Source: Oscillospiraceae bacterium (GTDB lineage Bacteria; Bacillota; Clostridia; Oscillospirales; CAG-272). From it: 64,000 nt of DNA. Location: assembly GCA_015063385.1 (NCBI GenBank), contig SVUG01000001.1, positions 192,709-256,708 on the forward strand. Reading direction: 5' to 3'. Made by a program: the position numbers and the translations under genes. The notes under the pieces were generated by a model, which saw nothing but the letters and a program-made list of their open reading frames with translations, ran no database searches and was not told the DNA's origin. Of the stretch, positions 8,907 to 17,982 are shown in pieces (the stretch's first letter is position 1; each line of letters opens with the position of its first letter).

Positions 8907-9758
8907 ATGAAGGTTTTACTTGCTGGCGCTTTTGGAAATCTGGGCGCAGATATACTTAAAGATTTGATTAAAAACGGCCACGACGTAGTGGCTGCAGATA
9001 TAGCAGAGCGTGAGCTCGGCATCGAGAAAAAGTACGATTTCCGTAAAATCGACGTCACGAACCCCGAAACGCTTAAAGGAATTTGTGATGGCTGTGAGGC
9101 GGTTATCACTACGGTTGGACTCACCAAGGGCTCTGCTACCGTCACCCCTTATGAAATAGACTATCAGGGCAACCTTAATCTTCTTAACGAGGCGAAGGCG
9201 GCAGGCGTTAAGCACTTTACCTTTATCTCGGTAATTAAGGCCGACAAAGCGCCCCACATTCCTATGCTCGATGCAAAGGCAAAATTCGAGAAAGAGCTTA
9301 TCGCAAGCGGTCTCAGTTATGTAATTCACCGTCCCACAGGCTATTTCTACGATATTATCAAGGTGTTTAAGCCTATGATTCTCAAGGGCGAGGTCACTCT
9401 CCTTGGCAAAAAGCCGATTCACGCTAACGTAATCTCCACTGAGGACTTTGCAGAGTTTATCGTTCTTCACATGACCGACGATAACGCTATGTACGACGTT
9501 GGCGGAAAGGAGACCTATTCCTACGAGGAGCTTGCTACTCTTTGCTTCGAGGCAGCGGGTAAGCCCGTTGTTATTAAGCGTGCTCCCGCGCTTCTCTTTG
9601 ACGTCCTTGCATTTATAAATAAGGTAAAGAAGACCGGCAAGGACGGTGTGCTTAAGTTCGGAAAGTGGACCATGACCGAGGAAATGGTAGGCGATACCGT
9701 TTACGGTGATATGAGCTTTGCGGAATACATCAAGGAAAGCTTCAAGGAGGAAAACTGA
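8907..9758 (+). CDS. NmrA-like NAD(P)-binding SDR protein
   Basis: A 283-residue atypical short-chain dehydrogenase. The Rossmann motif GAFGNLG sits at residues 7-13, D31 of VVAADIAE lies at the end of beta-2, and the protein lacks the classical YxxxK active site, as in NmrA/HSCARG-type redox sensors and NAD-dependent epimerase-like proteins. It probably binds NAD(P)(H) and either reduces a small substrate or senses redox state. It is co-transcribed with the flavin-reductase-like gene upstream and the DUF1295 gene one base downstream. Confidence 0.85.
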   Translation: MKVLLAGAFGNLGADILKDLIKNGHDVVAADIAERELGIEKKYDFRKIDVTNPETLKGICDGCEAVITTVGLTKGSATVTPYEIDYQGNLNLLNEAKAAGVKHFTFISVIKADKAPHIPMLDAKAKFEKELIASGLSYVIHRPTGYFYDIIKVFKPMILKGEVTLLGKKPIHANVISTEDFAEFIVLHMTDDNAMYDVGGKETYSYEELATLCFEAAGKPVVIKRAPALLFDVLAFINKVKKTGKDGVLKFGKWTMTEEMVGDTVYGDMSFAEYIKESFKEEN

Positions 9759-9759
9759 T

Positions 9760-10560
9760 ATGATGCCCTGGACACTTCTCGGAATTATTGCCGCGGTATG
9801 CGCGCTTCTTTGCGCTGTCGGCTTCTATAAATTCGTTTATTTCCTTTCTATTGGCTACGGCTTTGCGGTTGCAGGTGGCGGCATTGCGATTATCGTTATG
9901 GCTCTCCTCAATCCTACCGCTACGCCCCTCTGGATTCTTCTTATTCAAGCGGCGCTCTTCCTCGCTTATGGTATTCGTCTTTCGGGATTCCTTCTTGTTC
10001 GCGAAATAAAGAGTGCAAGCTATAAGAAGACCTTCAAGGAGGTCTCGGGAGAAAAGAATCCTCCCGTGTTTGTTCTCGTTGCAATATGGCTCTCCGTCAC
10101 GGTGCTTTACACTGCACAGGTTTCTCCTATGCTCTTCCGCTACGTGAACAAGTCCGAGGACATAATTCTTCCTATAATCGGATTTGTAATTTCCGTTCTT
10201 GGCCTTATTCTTGAGAGCGTTGCTGACAATCAGAAGTCTGCACAGAAGAAGGAGCGTCCTGACATGGTTGCTACCAAGGGCCTCTATAAGATGTGCCGTT
10301 GCCCCAACTACCTCGGTGAAATTATCTTCTGGACCGGCGTTTTCGTAAGCGGCATCACCACCTACGCAGGTGCTGGACAGTGGATTACTGCAGTAATTGC
10401 TTATATTTGCATCGTTTTCATTATGTTCAACGGCGCACAGCGTCTTGAAAGACGTCAGATGGCTCGCTATGGAAACGACCCCGAGTACAACGCATACGCA
10501 GATAAGACTCCTATAATCATTCCTCTTCTTCCTATCTATCACCTCAACAAAAAGCAGTAA
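9760..10560 (+). CDS. DUF1295/isoprenylcysteine methyltransferase-like membrane protein
   Basis: A 266-residue integral membrane protein with about seven hydrophobic segments. The start is the first of two adjacent ATGs at 9760, behind AAGGAGG (9744-9750) and one base after the previous stop codon. The C-terminal signature (GLYKMCRCPNYLGEI with F-W-T-G-V-F, then R-R-Q-M-A-R-Y-G) is that of the DUF1295 family, related to steroid 5-alpha-reductases and isoprenylcysteine methyltransferases. A role in modifying a lipid-like molecule with reducing power is plausible given its redox neighbours. The substrate is unknown. Confidence 0.85.
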   Translation: MMPWTLLGIIAAVCALLCAVGFYKFVYFLSIGYGFAVAGGGIAIIVMALLNPTATPLWILLIQAALFLAYGIRLSGFLLVREIKSASYKKTFKEVSGEKNPPVFVLVAIWLSVTVLYTAQVSPMLFRYVNKSEDIILPIIGFVISVLGLILESVADNQKSAQKKERPDMVATKGLYKMCRCPNYLGEIIFWTGVFVSGITTYAGAGQWITAVIAYICIVFIMFNGAQRLERRQMARYGNDPEYNAYADKTPIIIPLLPIYHLNKKQ

Positions 10561-10572
10561 GGGAGAACCGAT

Positions 10573-11172
10573 ATGGAATTTACCATTGAGCTTGCTCTCG
10601 TAGATTATATTCCGGTTGTTTTCTTTGCCATTGGCGCTATAATTTTGATGATTGACCTTCGCGGGAAAATGTCTTTGCTTAATTTTATAGTTTTTTCAGT
10701 CGGAATGAGTGCAATCGCGCTTGCAGGTGCGATAAAGGCAACCTGGAAGCTTCTCTATGCTGCAAAAGTCGGTGACTTCGTTCTTATGAACAAGATGTTT
10801 TTACCGACACAATCAATAGGATTTCTGCTCGCAGGCATCGGTATTCTTATGATGCTTTGTATGAAAAACCGCGACGGAGTCAGATTTAACGCAGTAAGCC
10901 CGTTCGTCTTTATCGGCATGATGGTTGCAGGGCTTGGTATTCTTGATACCGTGCTTTGTATTATAGCCGCGAAGCTGAAAAAGCCGATTATTATAGCGAT
11001 TTTTGCTTTCTCATTCGTATGCTCGCTTTGTATGGGATATCTCTCCTCGCAGGACTTTACCGAAGCTATTTGGAACTGGATAGGCGAGGGTGTAAACGTG
11101 CTCGGACAGGGCAGCTTCCTCGTCGGAGCTATCGCTCTTCGCAAAAGCGGCTTAAAGGAAGCAACAATTTGA
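10573..11172 (+). CDS. Small polytopic membrane protein of unknown function
   Basis: A 199-residue protein with about six hydrophobic segments joined by short loops and no recognisable motif. It starts 12 bases after the DUF1295 gene behind GGGAG and is followed by a strong terminator, so it is the last gene of the TetR operon. It may be a partner of the DUF1295 membrane protein. I do not recognise the family. Confidence 0.75.
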   Translation: MEFTIELALVDYIPVVFFAIGAIILMIDLRGKMSLLNFIVFSVGMSAIALAGAIKATWKLLYAAKVGDFVLMNKMFLPTQSIGFLLAGIGILMMLCMKNRDGVRFNAVSPFVFIGMMVAGLGILDTVLCIIAAKLKKPIIIAIFAFSFVCSLCMGYLSSQDFTEAIWNWIGEGVNVLGQGSFLVGAIALRKSGLKEATI

Positions 11173-11195
11173 TATTACGGATAATTTTCCAAAAG

Positions 11196-11226
11196 TGCGC
11201 CTCGTTTTTCTCGGGGCGCATTTTTA
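11196..11226 (+). terminator. Terminator of the TetR operon
   Basis: Arms TGCGCCTCG and CTCGGGGCGCA form a GC-rich stem (11196-11220) with a T-rich loop, followed at once by TTTTT. Confidence 0.85.
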
Positions 11227-11370
11227 TATATTCATATCAGGCTTTACGACCTATCAAGCCTTCGCTATACAATATATACAAAAATTACTTTGAGAAATTT
11301 ACACTAAAAAGAAATTCGAGTAAATATCTTGATATTTGGTAAAAAAAGCTAAGCACAAGCTCGTGTGATA

Positions 11371-11379
11371 TGATATAAT
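11371..11379 (+). promoter_or_regulatory. Extended -10 promoter of the second GH3 gene
   Basis: TGA-TATAAT is an extended -10 element 55 bases before the GH3 start codon, with no convincing -35. A near-palindrome, CACAAGCTCGTG (11354-11365), lies just upstream and could be a regulator site. The rest of 11227-11370 is AT-rich without a recognisable gene. Confidence 0.5.
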
Positions 11380-11433
11380 AATAAAAAACCTTGCATTCTG
11401 GGCGGTATTGACTGTAAAAAAAGGAGAGAAAAA

Positions 11434-13824
11434 ATGAAGGAAATAATTAAAAGCTTATCTCTTGAGCAAAAGGCGGCGCTTCTTCAGGGCTGGACAGTCT
11501 GGACGACGCTGGGCATAAAAAAATGTGGAATTCCCGAGATGTTTCTCTCCGATGGTCCTGTCGGATTGCGAAAGCAAGTAGGCTCTGCCGACCACCTTGG
11601 TCTTAACGAGTCCATTCCGGCAACCTGCTTCCCGACTGCTGCTACCATGGCTAACACCTGGAATACGGCACTTGGTGAGGAGCTTGGTCGCACTCTCGGC
11701 AGGGAGGCTGCGGCAAACGACGTTCACGTAGTGCTTGGCCCGGGACTTAATATAAAGAGAAGCCCGTTGTGCGGCAGAAATTTCGAGTATTTTTCCGAGG
11801 ACCCATATCTTGCAGGAAAAATGGCGGCGGCATATATTAAGGGCATTCAGTCATGCGGCGTTGCGGCATGTCCGAAGCATTTTGCTGCAAATTCGCAGGA
11901 GCTGCGCCGTATGTCTATGGACTCAGTTCTTGACGAGCGCACTCTGCGTGAGATATATCTGACGGGATTTGAAATAGCAGTTAAGGAGGGCGGCGCAAAG
12001 AGCATAATGTCCTCTTACAATATGGTAAACGGCACTTATGCAAACGAAAACGCGCACCTTTTGACCGAAATTCTCCGTGACGAATGGGACTTTGACGGCT
12101 TTGTAGTCACCGACTGGGGCGCAGATAATAACCACACTGATGGTGTAAGGGCAGGCTCTAATCTCGTTATGCCGGCGCCCGGTCCTGACTGCGCAATAGG
12201 TCTTATCGAGGACGTTCGGGCAGGAAAAATTGACGAGGCTACGATTGATGCGCGTGTAGAGGAGCTGCTTAGCGTTGTGTTCGACACGAATAAGGCGGTT
12301 GCAAAGGCGGAAAAGTCGTTTGACGTAGATGCCCACCATGCAATAGCACAGAGGTGTGCGGAGGAGAGCATAGTTCTCCTTGACAATGACGGAATCCTGC
12401 CTCTTTCAGAGGGCGACAGCGTGGCAATTATAGGCGATTTTGCAAAATCACCTCGTTATCAGGGCGCAGGCTCGTCACAGGTCAATCCCACGAAGATTGA
12501 TAACCTTTATGATTCTCTTGTGCCTATGCTGAATATTACGGGATACGCGCAGGGCTTTGACCGCACAAAGCCAAAGCCTATAAAGAAGCTCATATCCGAG
12601 GCGGTAGAGGTTGCCAAGGGCGCTGATAAGCTGCTCCTCTGCGTAGGACTTGACGAGGTGCTTGAGTCGGAGGGCACGGACAGACCGCATATGGAGCTTT
12701 CCGAGAGCCAGCAGGAGCTTATCAAAGCCGTCACGGCAGTTAATAAAAACGTAATTCTCGTGCTCTCGGGCGGCGCACCGTTCATAATGCCCGACAGAAG
12801 CCTTTACAGAGCCGCAATCCACGGATATCTTGGTGGACAAGCGGGAGGTGCTGCTATGGCAAATGCCATAGTCGGCAGAGTCAATCCCTCGGGCAAGCTC
12901 AGCGAGAGCTGGCCTCATAAATTGGAGGACAATCCATCGTACAACTATTTTCCCTCAAAAGAGCGCACGGCTGAATACCGCGAGGGCATATTCGTAGGAT
13001 ACCGCTACTATGAAACAGCAGGGAAATCCGTTCGCTATCCGTTCGGCTACGGAAGCAGCTATACGAGCTTCGCTTATGATAATCTGACGGTTGACAAAAA
13101 TAAAGTCAGCTTTACTCTGACCAACACGGGAGAGCGCGAGGGCGCAGAGGTTGCACAGATTTACGTTTCTGCAAAAAACAGCAGAGTATATAGACCGAAA
13201 AAGGAGCTTAAGGGCTTCGTTAAGACACACCTTAAGGCAGGCGAGAGCGAAACGGTCACTGTAGAGCTTGACGACAAGGCGTTCCGCTTCTTTAACCCCG
13301 AGTCAAATCGCTGGGAAGTTGAGGACGCTGACTACGAGATTATGGTTGCCGCCAGCGCAAGCGACGTAAAGCTTTTCAAAACCATACACGTAGAGGGAAC
13401 GGAGAGCACATTGTCGTTCCCCGAGTGCTATCGTACCGCAAGCATTGAAAACGTATCTGACGAAGATTTCAGAATAATACTTGGCAGGGAAATTCCTAAT
13501 GGCTCTTGGGGTGGAGAAATCACAGAAAACGACGCAATATGTCAACTATACTATGCAAAAGGTGTGTTTGGAAAGCTTCTGTACAAGGTTTTGACCTCTA
13601 TAAAAAAGAAATCCGAAGCCAAAGGAAAGCCTAATCTCAACGTGATGTTTGTCTATAATATGCCGCTTCGCGCGATAGGAAAAATGTCTCACCTTATCTC
13701 GCGCAGAATGGTGGACGACCTTCTTGTGATGATAAACGGACACTTTTTCCGCGGATTTGGCAGGCTCATAGCCGATGCTTTCCGCAACGCGCGTGCTAAC
13801 TCGAAATTCAAAAAGCTTTTGTGA
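11434..13824 (+). CDS. Glycoside hydrolase family 3 with C-terminal extension
   Basis: A 796-residue cytoplasmic GH3 enzyme behind AAGGAGAG. The TIM barrel carries PKHFAANSQE and the nucleophile motif VVTDWGADNN (Asp227). The sandwich domain follows (about 310-500; GAGSSQVNP), then a fibronectin-III-like domain (about 530-655; RYPFGYGSSYTSF). After this, about 135 further residues (about 660-796) form a basic helical tail ending in INGHFFRGFGRLIADAFRNA. This tail is seen in a subset of clostridial GH3 enzymes; its function is unknown to me. The enzyme probably hydrolyses imported beta-glycosides. It has its own promoter and terminator. Confidence 0.93.
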   Translation: MKEIIKSLSLEQKAALLQGWTVWTTLGIKKCGIPEMFLSDGPVGLRKQVGSADHLGLNESIPATCFPTAATMANTWNTALGEELGRTLGREAAANDVHVVLGPGLNIKRSPLCGRNFEYFSEDPYLAGKMAAAYIKGIQSCGVAACPKHFAANSQELRRMSMDSVLDERTLREIYLTGFEIAVKEGGAKSIMSSYNMVNGTYANENAHLLTEILRDEWDFDGFVVTDWGADNNHTDGVRAGSNLVMPAPGPDCAIGLIEDVRAGKIDEATIDARVEELLSVVFDTNKAVAKAEKSFDVDAHHAIAQRCAEESIVLLDNDGILPLSEGDSVAIIGDFAKSPRYQGAGSSQVNPTKIDNLYDSLVPMLNITGYAQGFDRTKPKPIKKLISEAVEVAKGADKLLLCVGLDEVLESEGTDRPHMELSESQQELIKAVTAVNKNVILVLSGGAPFIMPDRSLYRAAIHGYLGGQAGGAAMANAIVGRVNPSGKLSESWPHKLEDNPSYNYFPSKERTAEYREGIFVGYRYYETAGKSVRYPFGYGSSYTSFAYDNLTVDKNKVSFTLTNTGEREGAEVAQIYVSAKNSRVYRPKKELKGFVKTHLKAGESETVTVELDDKAFRFFNPESNRWEVEDADYEIMVAASASDVKLFKTIHVEGTESTLSFPECYRTASIENVSDEDFRIILGREIPNGSWGGEITENDAICQLYYAKGVFGKLLYKVLTSIKKKSEAKGKPNLNVMFVYNMPLRAIGKMSHLISRRMVDDLLVMINGHFFRGFGRLIADAFRNARANSKFKKLL

Positions 13825-13856
13825 TTTATTTTTGTAGCAATAATGAGCGCCCGACC

Positions 13857-13879
13857 GTTTTATATTCCGGTCGGGTGCT
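13857..13879 (+). terminator. Hairpin, probable terminator after the second GH3 gene
   Basis: Arms GCGCCCGACCG (13857-13867) and CGGTCGGGTGC fold into a strong stem with an AT loop. The T run after it is poor (TTCTAAAAT), so termination may be incomplete. Confidence 0.6.
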
Positions 13880-13945
13880 TCTAAAATCATAGCAAAGATT
13901 CAGGCACCGCAAGCTCGCCTTTTGAAATACACAAACAAAAAATGC

Positions 13946-13974
13946 TTGACATGCAGAGAAAAATATATTAAAAT
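13946..13974 (+). promoter_or_regulatory. Promoter of the RpiR-mannosidase unit
   Basis: TTGACA (13946-13951), 17 bases, TAAAAT (13969-13974). A direct repeat TTTAATT-N4-TTTAATT, which is also nearly palindromic around AAGCTT, lies at 13978-13995 over the transcription start and could be the RpiR operator. Confidence 0.7.
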
Positions 13975-14015
13975 TGTTTTAATTAAGCTTTAATTCATGG
14001 CATTGGAGATTATTT

Positions 14016-14837
14016 ATGATAGGAACAGCTTTGGACAGAATAAATGCCGCGCAGGAAATTGCCACTAAATCCGAGAAAAAGATAATAGACGGTATACTTA
14101 ATATTGCGCCGGAAGAAATAATATATTTGTCAATAAGCGACCTCGCATCGCGACTCAAGGTGGCGGACGCTACGTTGGTGAGATTTTGTAAAAAGCTCGG
14201 TTATAACGGATTTCAGGACTTTAAGCTTCATCTTAGTCAATCTGTGGGAGCGGCTGAAAGACAGCTCAGTAATTGCCAGTCCAAGCGTATCGCCCTCCAG
14301 ATGATTGACGCTATAAATGAAACGGCTCGAAGCGTTGATTATGCTGAATATCTTAAAATTGCAGACCTTATGATTGCGTCAGAAAAGAAATTTGCTTTCG
14401 GCGTTGGTAATTCTGCTATCACGGCTATGGAAATCAGCAACGTTTTTTCAAGAATGGGTATGCTGGTGCACTATACGCCTGACCCGCATCTTCAGGCAAT
14501 GATAACGAGCAATCTCACACCGCAGGACACGGTTATTCTTATAAGCGTCTCAGGCAGCACCAAGGATATTATAGACGTTGCGGAGATAGCTAAGAAAAAC
14601 GGTGCAAACATCGTAGTAATCACTTGTTATGACCGTTCACCGCTTGCTAAATATGCCGACCATATTCTTCTTTCTACCAGACGCGAGGCAGCGTATGAGG
14701 GCGGCTCGGTGTCGACAATCGTTTCCATTTCATACATAATAAACCTGCTTTACAATGCAATTTATGAGAAACTCGGCGACGACGGATACAACTTTACCAT
14801 GCGCTCTGCAAAATCAGTCGCCAACAAGTCGCTATAG
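14016..14837 (+). CDS. RpiR/MurR family regulator with SIS domain
   Basis: A 273-residue regulator with an N-terminal HTH_6 domain (about 5-75; ISDLASRLKVADATLVRFCK) and a C-terminal SIS sugar-phosphate-binding domain (about 115-250; ISVSGSTKDIIDVAEIAKKN). RpiR proteins respond to phosphosugars. It is placed 12 bases before the alpha-mannosidase gene, so a hexose phosphate or ManNAc/GlcNAc phosphate from that pathway is the natural candidate effector. That is inference from context. Confidence 0.93.
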   Translation: MIGTALDRINAAQEIATKSEKKIIDGILNIAPEEIIYLSISDLASRLKVADATLVRFCKKLGYNGFQDFKLHLSQSVGAAERQLSNCQSKRIALQMIDAINETARSVDYAEYLKIADLMIASEKKFAFGVGNSAITAMEISNVFSRMGMLVHYTPDPHLQAMITSNLTPQDTVILISVSGSTKDIIDVAEIAKKNGANIVVITCYDRSPLAKYADHILLSTRREAAYEGGSVSTIVSISYIINLLYNAIYEKLGDDGYNFTMRSAKSVANKSL

Positions 14838-14849
14838 TGAGGTATAAAA

Positions 14850-17762
14850 ATGTTACAGGACAGACAAGTAGACAGAATGGTGCAAAAGGTGGCGCGCCTT
14901 GCGGATATGTATTCGCGTTTTGCTGTTGAATGCGTTATATCTCCCAAGGTCATCGTTTGTCAAAACGGAAAGAGCAAGGAAATTAAGCCCGGAGATAAGT
15001 GGGGAAGGGACTTTGCAACCGCAGAATTTTCCTTTAAGGCAAGCGGGCTTTCAGAAGGAAAAAAGTATTATCTTTTTGCCAATACCGGTGCGCCGGAACA
15101 CCTCGTTAGAGTAAACGGGAAGAAGGTAGGTATTCTCGATTTTATAGAGGGAGCGTTTGAGCCGCCTGCCAGAACACACAAATATCTTTGGCTTGAGGGG
15201 CTTAAAAACGGAGACGAGGTCACGCTTGAGGGTTATTATTCTCATTCGCTTTCAGGCTTGAACCCTTACGACGACCCCTTTACGTTCTCCTATGCTACTC
15301 TGAATGAGAATCGTCCATACGAGCAGATTGGGCTTGTCACAATGCGTGAGCCAATTAAAGAATTTTGCGAAAAACTGACTCTTTTAAACAGGCTTTACGC
15401 CTCGGAGAAGGATAGATTTGCCAAGGCAAAAATAGAAAAAATATACCTTGAGCTTTTCAAAATTCTGCCTCTTGAAAAGGAGTGCCCCGAGGAAGAAAAG
15501 GTTGGTTTGGCAACCGAGCTTATCAACGAATTTTTTGCAAAGAAAAAGGAGCTTGCCTACGTAGGAATCGTAGGTCACAGCCATCTTGATACTGCGTGGC
15601 TTTGGACGGTCGAGGAAACCCGACGCAAGCTTATGCGCACGGTATCTAATGCAGTCACTCTTTTGAAGCGACATAAGGAATACCGTTTCTTTATGTCAAC
15701 AGTTCTTTACATTAAGTGGATTGAAGAAGACGACCCCGAACTTTTTGAAGAAATTAAAAAGCTCGCTCTAGAGGGAAGATTTGAGCTTAATGGTGCAAGC
15801 TGGGTTGAGTGCGACGGTAATCTTACGGGCTCCGAGGCATTCTGCCGCCAGTTCGTCAGAGGTAAGCGTTATTTAAGAGAGAAAATCGGCTTCGAATCCG
15901 ACACGTTCTGGCTTCCCGACACCTTTGGATATTCGGCAGCGCTTCCTCAGATTATGAAGGGAAGCGAGGTTAAATATTTCCTTACGACAAAGCTTAGCTG
16001 GAATGATACGAATCAGTTCCCTTACGAGACGTTTATCTGGAAGGGAATTGACGGAAGTGAAGTCCCTGTTCATTTCAATACCATACATACATGGATTGAT
16101 GAGGAAACGGTAGCGGCAAGGCTTGACGGAGTTAAAAACCCGAGAGAAAACGACAGCTTACTGATAGCCTACGGATTCGGTGATGGCGGCGGCGGCCCGT
16201 CCGAAGAAATGGTTTCGCGCGCTATATTTACCGAAAAGCATTGTCAAAATGCCGTGGTGGAGCACACAAGCGTTTCCGATTTTATGAAACGGATAAGCCA
16301 AAGGGAATTGCCTACATATTTTGGCGAGCTTTACCTTGAGCTGCACCGCGGAACTTATACAACGAACCACAAGCTTAAAGCGTTTAACCGCAGACTTGAG
16401 GAGGCCCTGCACGATGCCGAGCTTATATCCGTACTGAACGGTGACGAGGAGGCAAAGGAGCTGACAGACAGACTCTATGACGTGCTGATGCTTAATCAGT
16501 TCCATGATATTTTACCGGGAACCTGCATCGCAGAGGCGACCGACGTTGCGCTTGGAGAGCAGGAGGCTGCCTTGAAGGAAGCACGAGCTTACATTAACGG
16601 CAAGGGAAGGAAAACGTATTTTAATACCCTTGGGTATGAGCGCACCGAAATTTTGCCCTCTGATAAAGGACAGACCTACGAGGCCCTTGACGGTAAACGT
16701 ACCGTTGCACCCTATAAATTCCAGGCATACGGCTATGGCCAGAGGCAGAAAAACGAGCAAATTCCTTTCACGGTAAACGGCGATACCATCATTACTCCGT
16801 ATATTAAAGCAACGTTTACCGACGGTGTTATAACGTCTTTAGTTTATAACGGAAGAGAGCTTGCAAAGGGTGGAATAAATCTCATTCGAGCGTACGAGGA
16901 CGTTCCGCTTATTTATGACAACTGGGATATAGACGCTGACTATTCCATGAAAGAAAAAAGCGTGCGTTTTATTAGTAGAGAAATTATCAGCATCGGAGAA
17001 TATTTAATTGTAATCAGAATTAAATATGAGGTGGCTGACGGTTCATTTCTTGAAACGGACGTCAAATTCCGCTACGACAGCCCGATTGTTGAGTTTGAAA
17101 ACAAGCTCACGTTCGCAGACAAGCATACGATTTTGCGTGCGGAGCACGATACAACTCTTTTTGCTCCGACCTATAAATGTGAGACGCAGTTTGGCCACGT
17201 ATCGCGCAACTGCTTTGACAGAGACAAGAGTGATATTGCCAAGTTTGAGGTTTGCTCGCACAAGTGGACCGACCTCTCGGAGTACGGTATGGGAATATCA
17301 ATGCTTAGCGATACCAAATACGGCGTATCCTGTGACGGCGGAAGACTCGGTATCACCTTGCATAAATCCGGAACGCATCCCGATGCGAGGGGCGATGAGG
17401 GCGTAAGCTTCTTTAAGTATGCAATCTACCCCCATCTGCTTGGACTGGGTATGGACACCGTGAAAAAAGCGTATGCTTTCAATTATTCACCGGTGCTAAC
17501 CGCGCGACGTGAAATGTCTGTTCCATACGTCATCGACGGTGATGAGAGCGTTGTTGTAGAAACCGTAAAGCACGGTGAGGACGGTGGAGTAGTGCTTCGT
17601 ATGTACGAGGCTCTGGGTGCAACCGCAAGCGTTTCTCTTACAGCCGCACAGAGAGAAATTATAGAATGTAATATTATTGAGGATGAAAAGAAAACCTTGG
17701 GTGCTGAAACGGCCCTTCTGTCATTCTCTCCGTTTGAAATAAAAACAATAAAGTTGAAGTAA
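14850..17762 (+). CDS. Alpha-mannosidase, glycoside hydrolase family 38
   Basis: A 970-residue GH38 enzyme without signal peptide, so it acts on imported glycans. The zinc site motif GHSHLDTAWLW lies near residue 245 and the catalytic nucleophile motif FWLPDTFGYSAALPQ near 352. Also visible are the GSWVECDGN-type motif (GASWVECDGN), HNTIHTWI-like FNTIHTWI, the helical middle domain (YTTNHKLKAFNRRLEEAL, HDILPGTCI) and long C-terminal beta domains. The length is normal for bacterial class II alpha-mannosidases. It would remove alpha-linked mannose from N-glycan- or mannan-derived oligosaccharides. It follows the RpiR gene and is the last gene before a terminator. Confidence 0.95.
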   Translation: MLQDRQVDRMVQKVARLADMYSRFAVECVISPKVIVCQNGKSKEIKPGDKWGRDFATAEFSFKASGLSEGKKYYLFANTGAPEHLVRVNGKKVGILDFIEGAFEPPARTHKYLWLEGLKNGDEVTLEGYYSHSLSGLNPYDDPFTFSYATLNENRPYEQIGLVTMREPIKEFCEKLTLLNRLYASEKDRFAKAKIEKIYLELFKILPLEKECPEEEKVGLATELINEFFAKKKELAYVGIVGHSHLDTAWLWTVEETRRKLMRTVSNAVTLLKRHKEYRFFMSTVLYIKWIEEDDPELFEEIKKLALEGRFELNGASWVECDGNLTGSEAFCRQFVRGKRYLREKIGFESDTFWLPDTFGYSAALPQIMKGSEVKYFLTTKLSWNDTNQFPYETFIWKGIDGSEVPVHFNTIHTWIDEETVAARLDGVKNPRENDSLLIAYGFGDGGGGPSEEMVSRAIFTEKHCQNAVVEHTSVSDFMKRISQRELPTYFGELYLELHRGTYTTNHKLKAFNRRLEEALHDAELISVLNGDEEAKELTDRLYDVLMLNQFHDILPGTCIAEATDVALGEQEAALKEARAYINGKGRKTYFNTLGYERTEILPSDKGQTYEALDGKRTVAPYKFQAYGYGQRQKNEQIPFTVNGDTIITPYIKATFTDGVITSLVYNGRELAKGGINLIRAYEDVPLIYDNWDIDADYSMKEKSVRFISREIISIGEYLIVIRIKYEVADGSFLETDVKFRYDSPIVEFENKLTFADKHTILRAEHDTTLFAPTYKCETQFGHVSRNCFDRDKSDIAKFEVCSHKWTDLSEYGMGISMLSDTKYGVSCDGGRLGITLHKSGTHPDARGDEGVSFFKYAIYPHLLGLGMDTVKKAYAFNYSPVLTARREMSVPYVIDGDESVVVETVKHGEDGGVVLRMYEALGATASVSLTAAQREIIECNIIEDEKKTLGAETALLSFSPFEIKTIKLK

Positions 17763-17768
17763 GAAATA

Positions 17769-17804
17769 AAGAGGAAACCGACATAGCTTGGCTTCCTCTT
17801 TTTT
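17769..17804 (+). terminator. Terminator after the alpha-mannosidase gene
   Basis: AAGAGGAA (17769-17776) pairs with TTCCTCTT (17793-17800); the stem is extended by CC/GG pairs and followed by TTTT. Confidence 0.85.
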
Positions 17805-17871
17805 CTATTTTTTACCATGAAAAAAATTTTCAAAAAAAACACAAAAAAAGAAAAAAACTTTAAGAATTCTA

Positions 17872-17900
17872 TTGACATCGAAAAAAATATAATATATAAT
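17872..17900 (+). promoter_or_regulatory. Promoter of the nanE operon
   Basis: Perfect TTGACA (17872-17877), 17 bases, perfect TATAAT (17895-17900). It is preceded by a strongly A-rich tract (17821-17862) that could act as an UP element. Confidence 0.9.
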
Positions 17901-17935
17901 ACAATTACAGTAGTAAGTTTATGCCAAAAAATATA

Positions 17936-17959
17936 CAAATTGCACAAAAGAACAATTTG
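17936..17959. promoter_or_regulatory. Inverted repeat in the nanE leader
   Basis: CAAATTG (17936-17942) and CAATTTG (17953-17959) are separated by 10 bases in the untranslated leader. This could be an operator or a weak hairpin; nothing identifies the binding protein. Confidence 0.4.
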
Positions 17960-17982
17960 CTGCTGTACAGAAAGGACAAACG

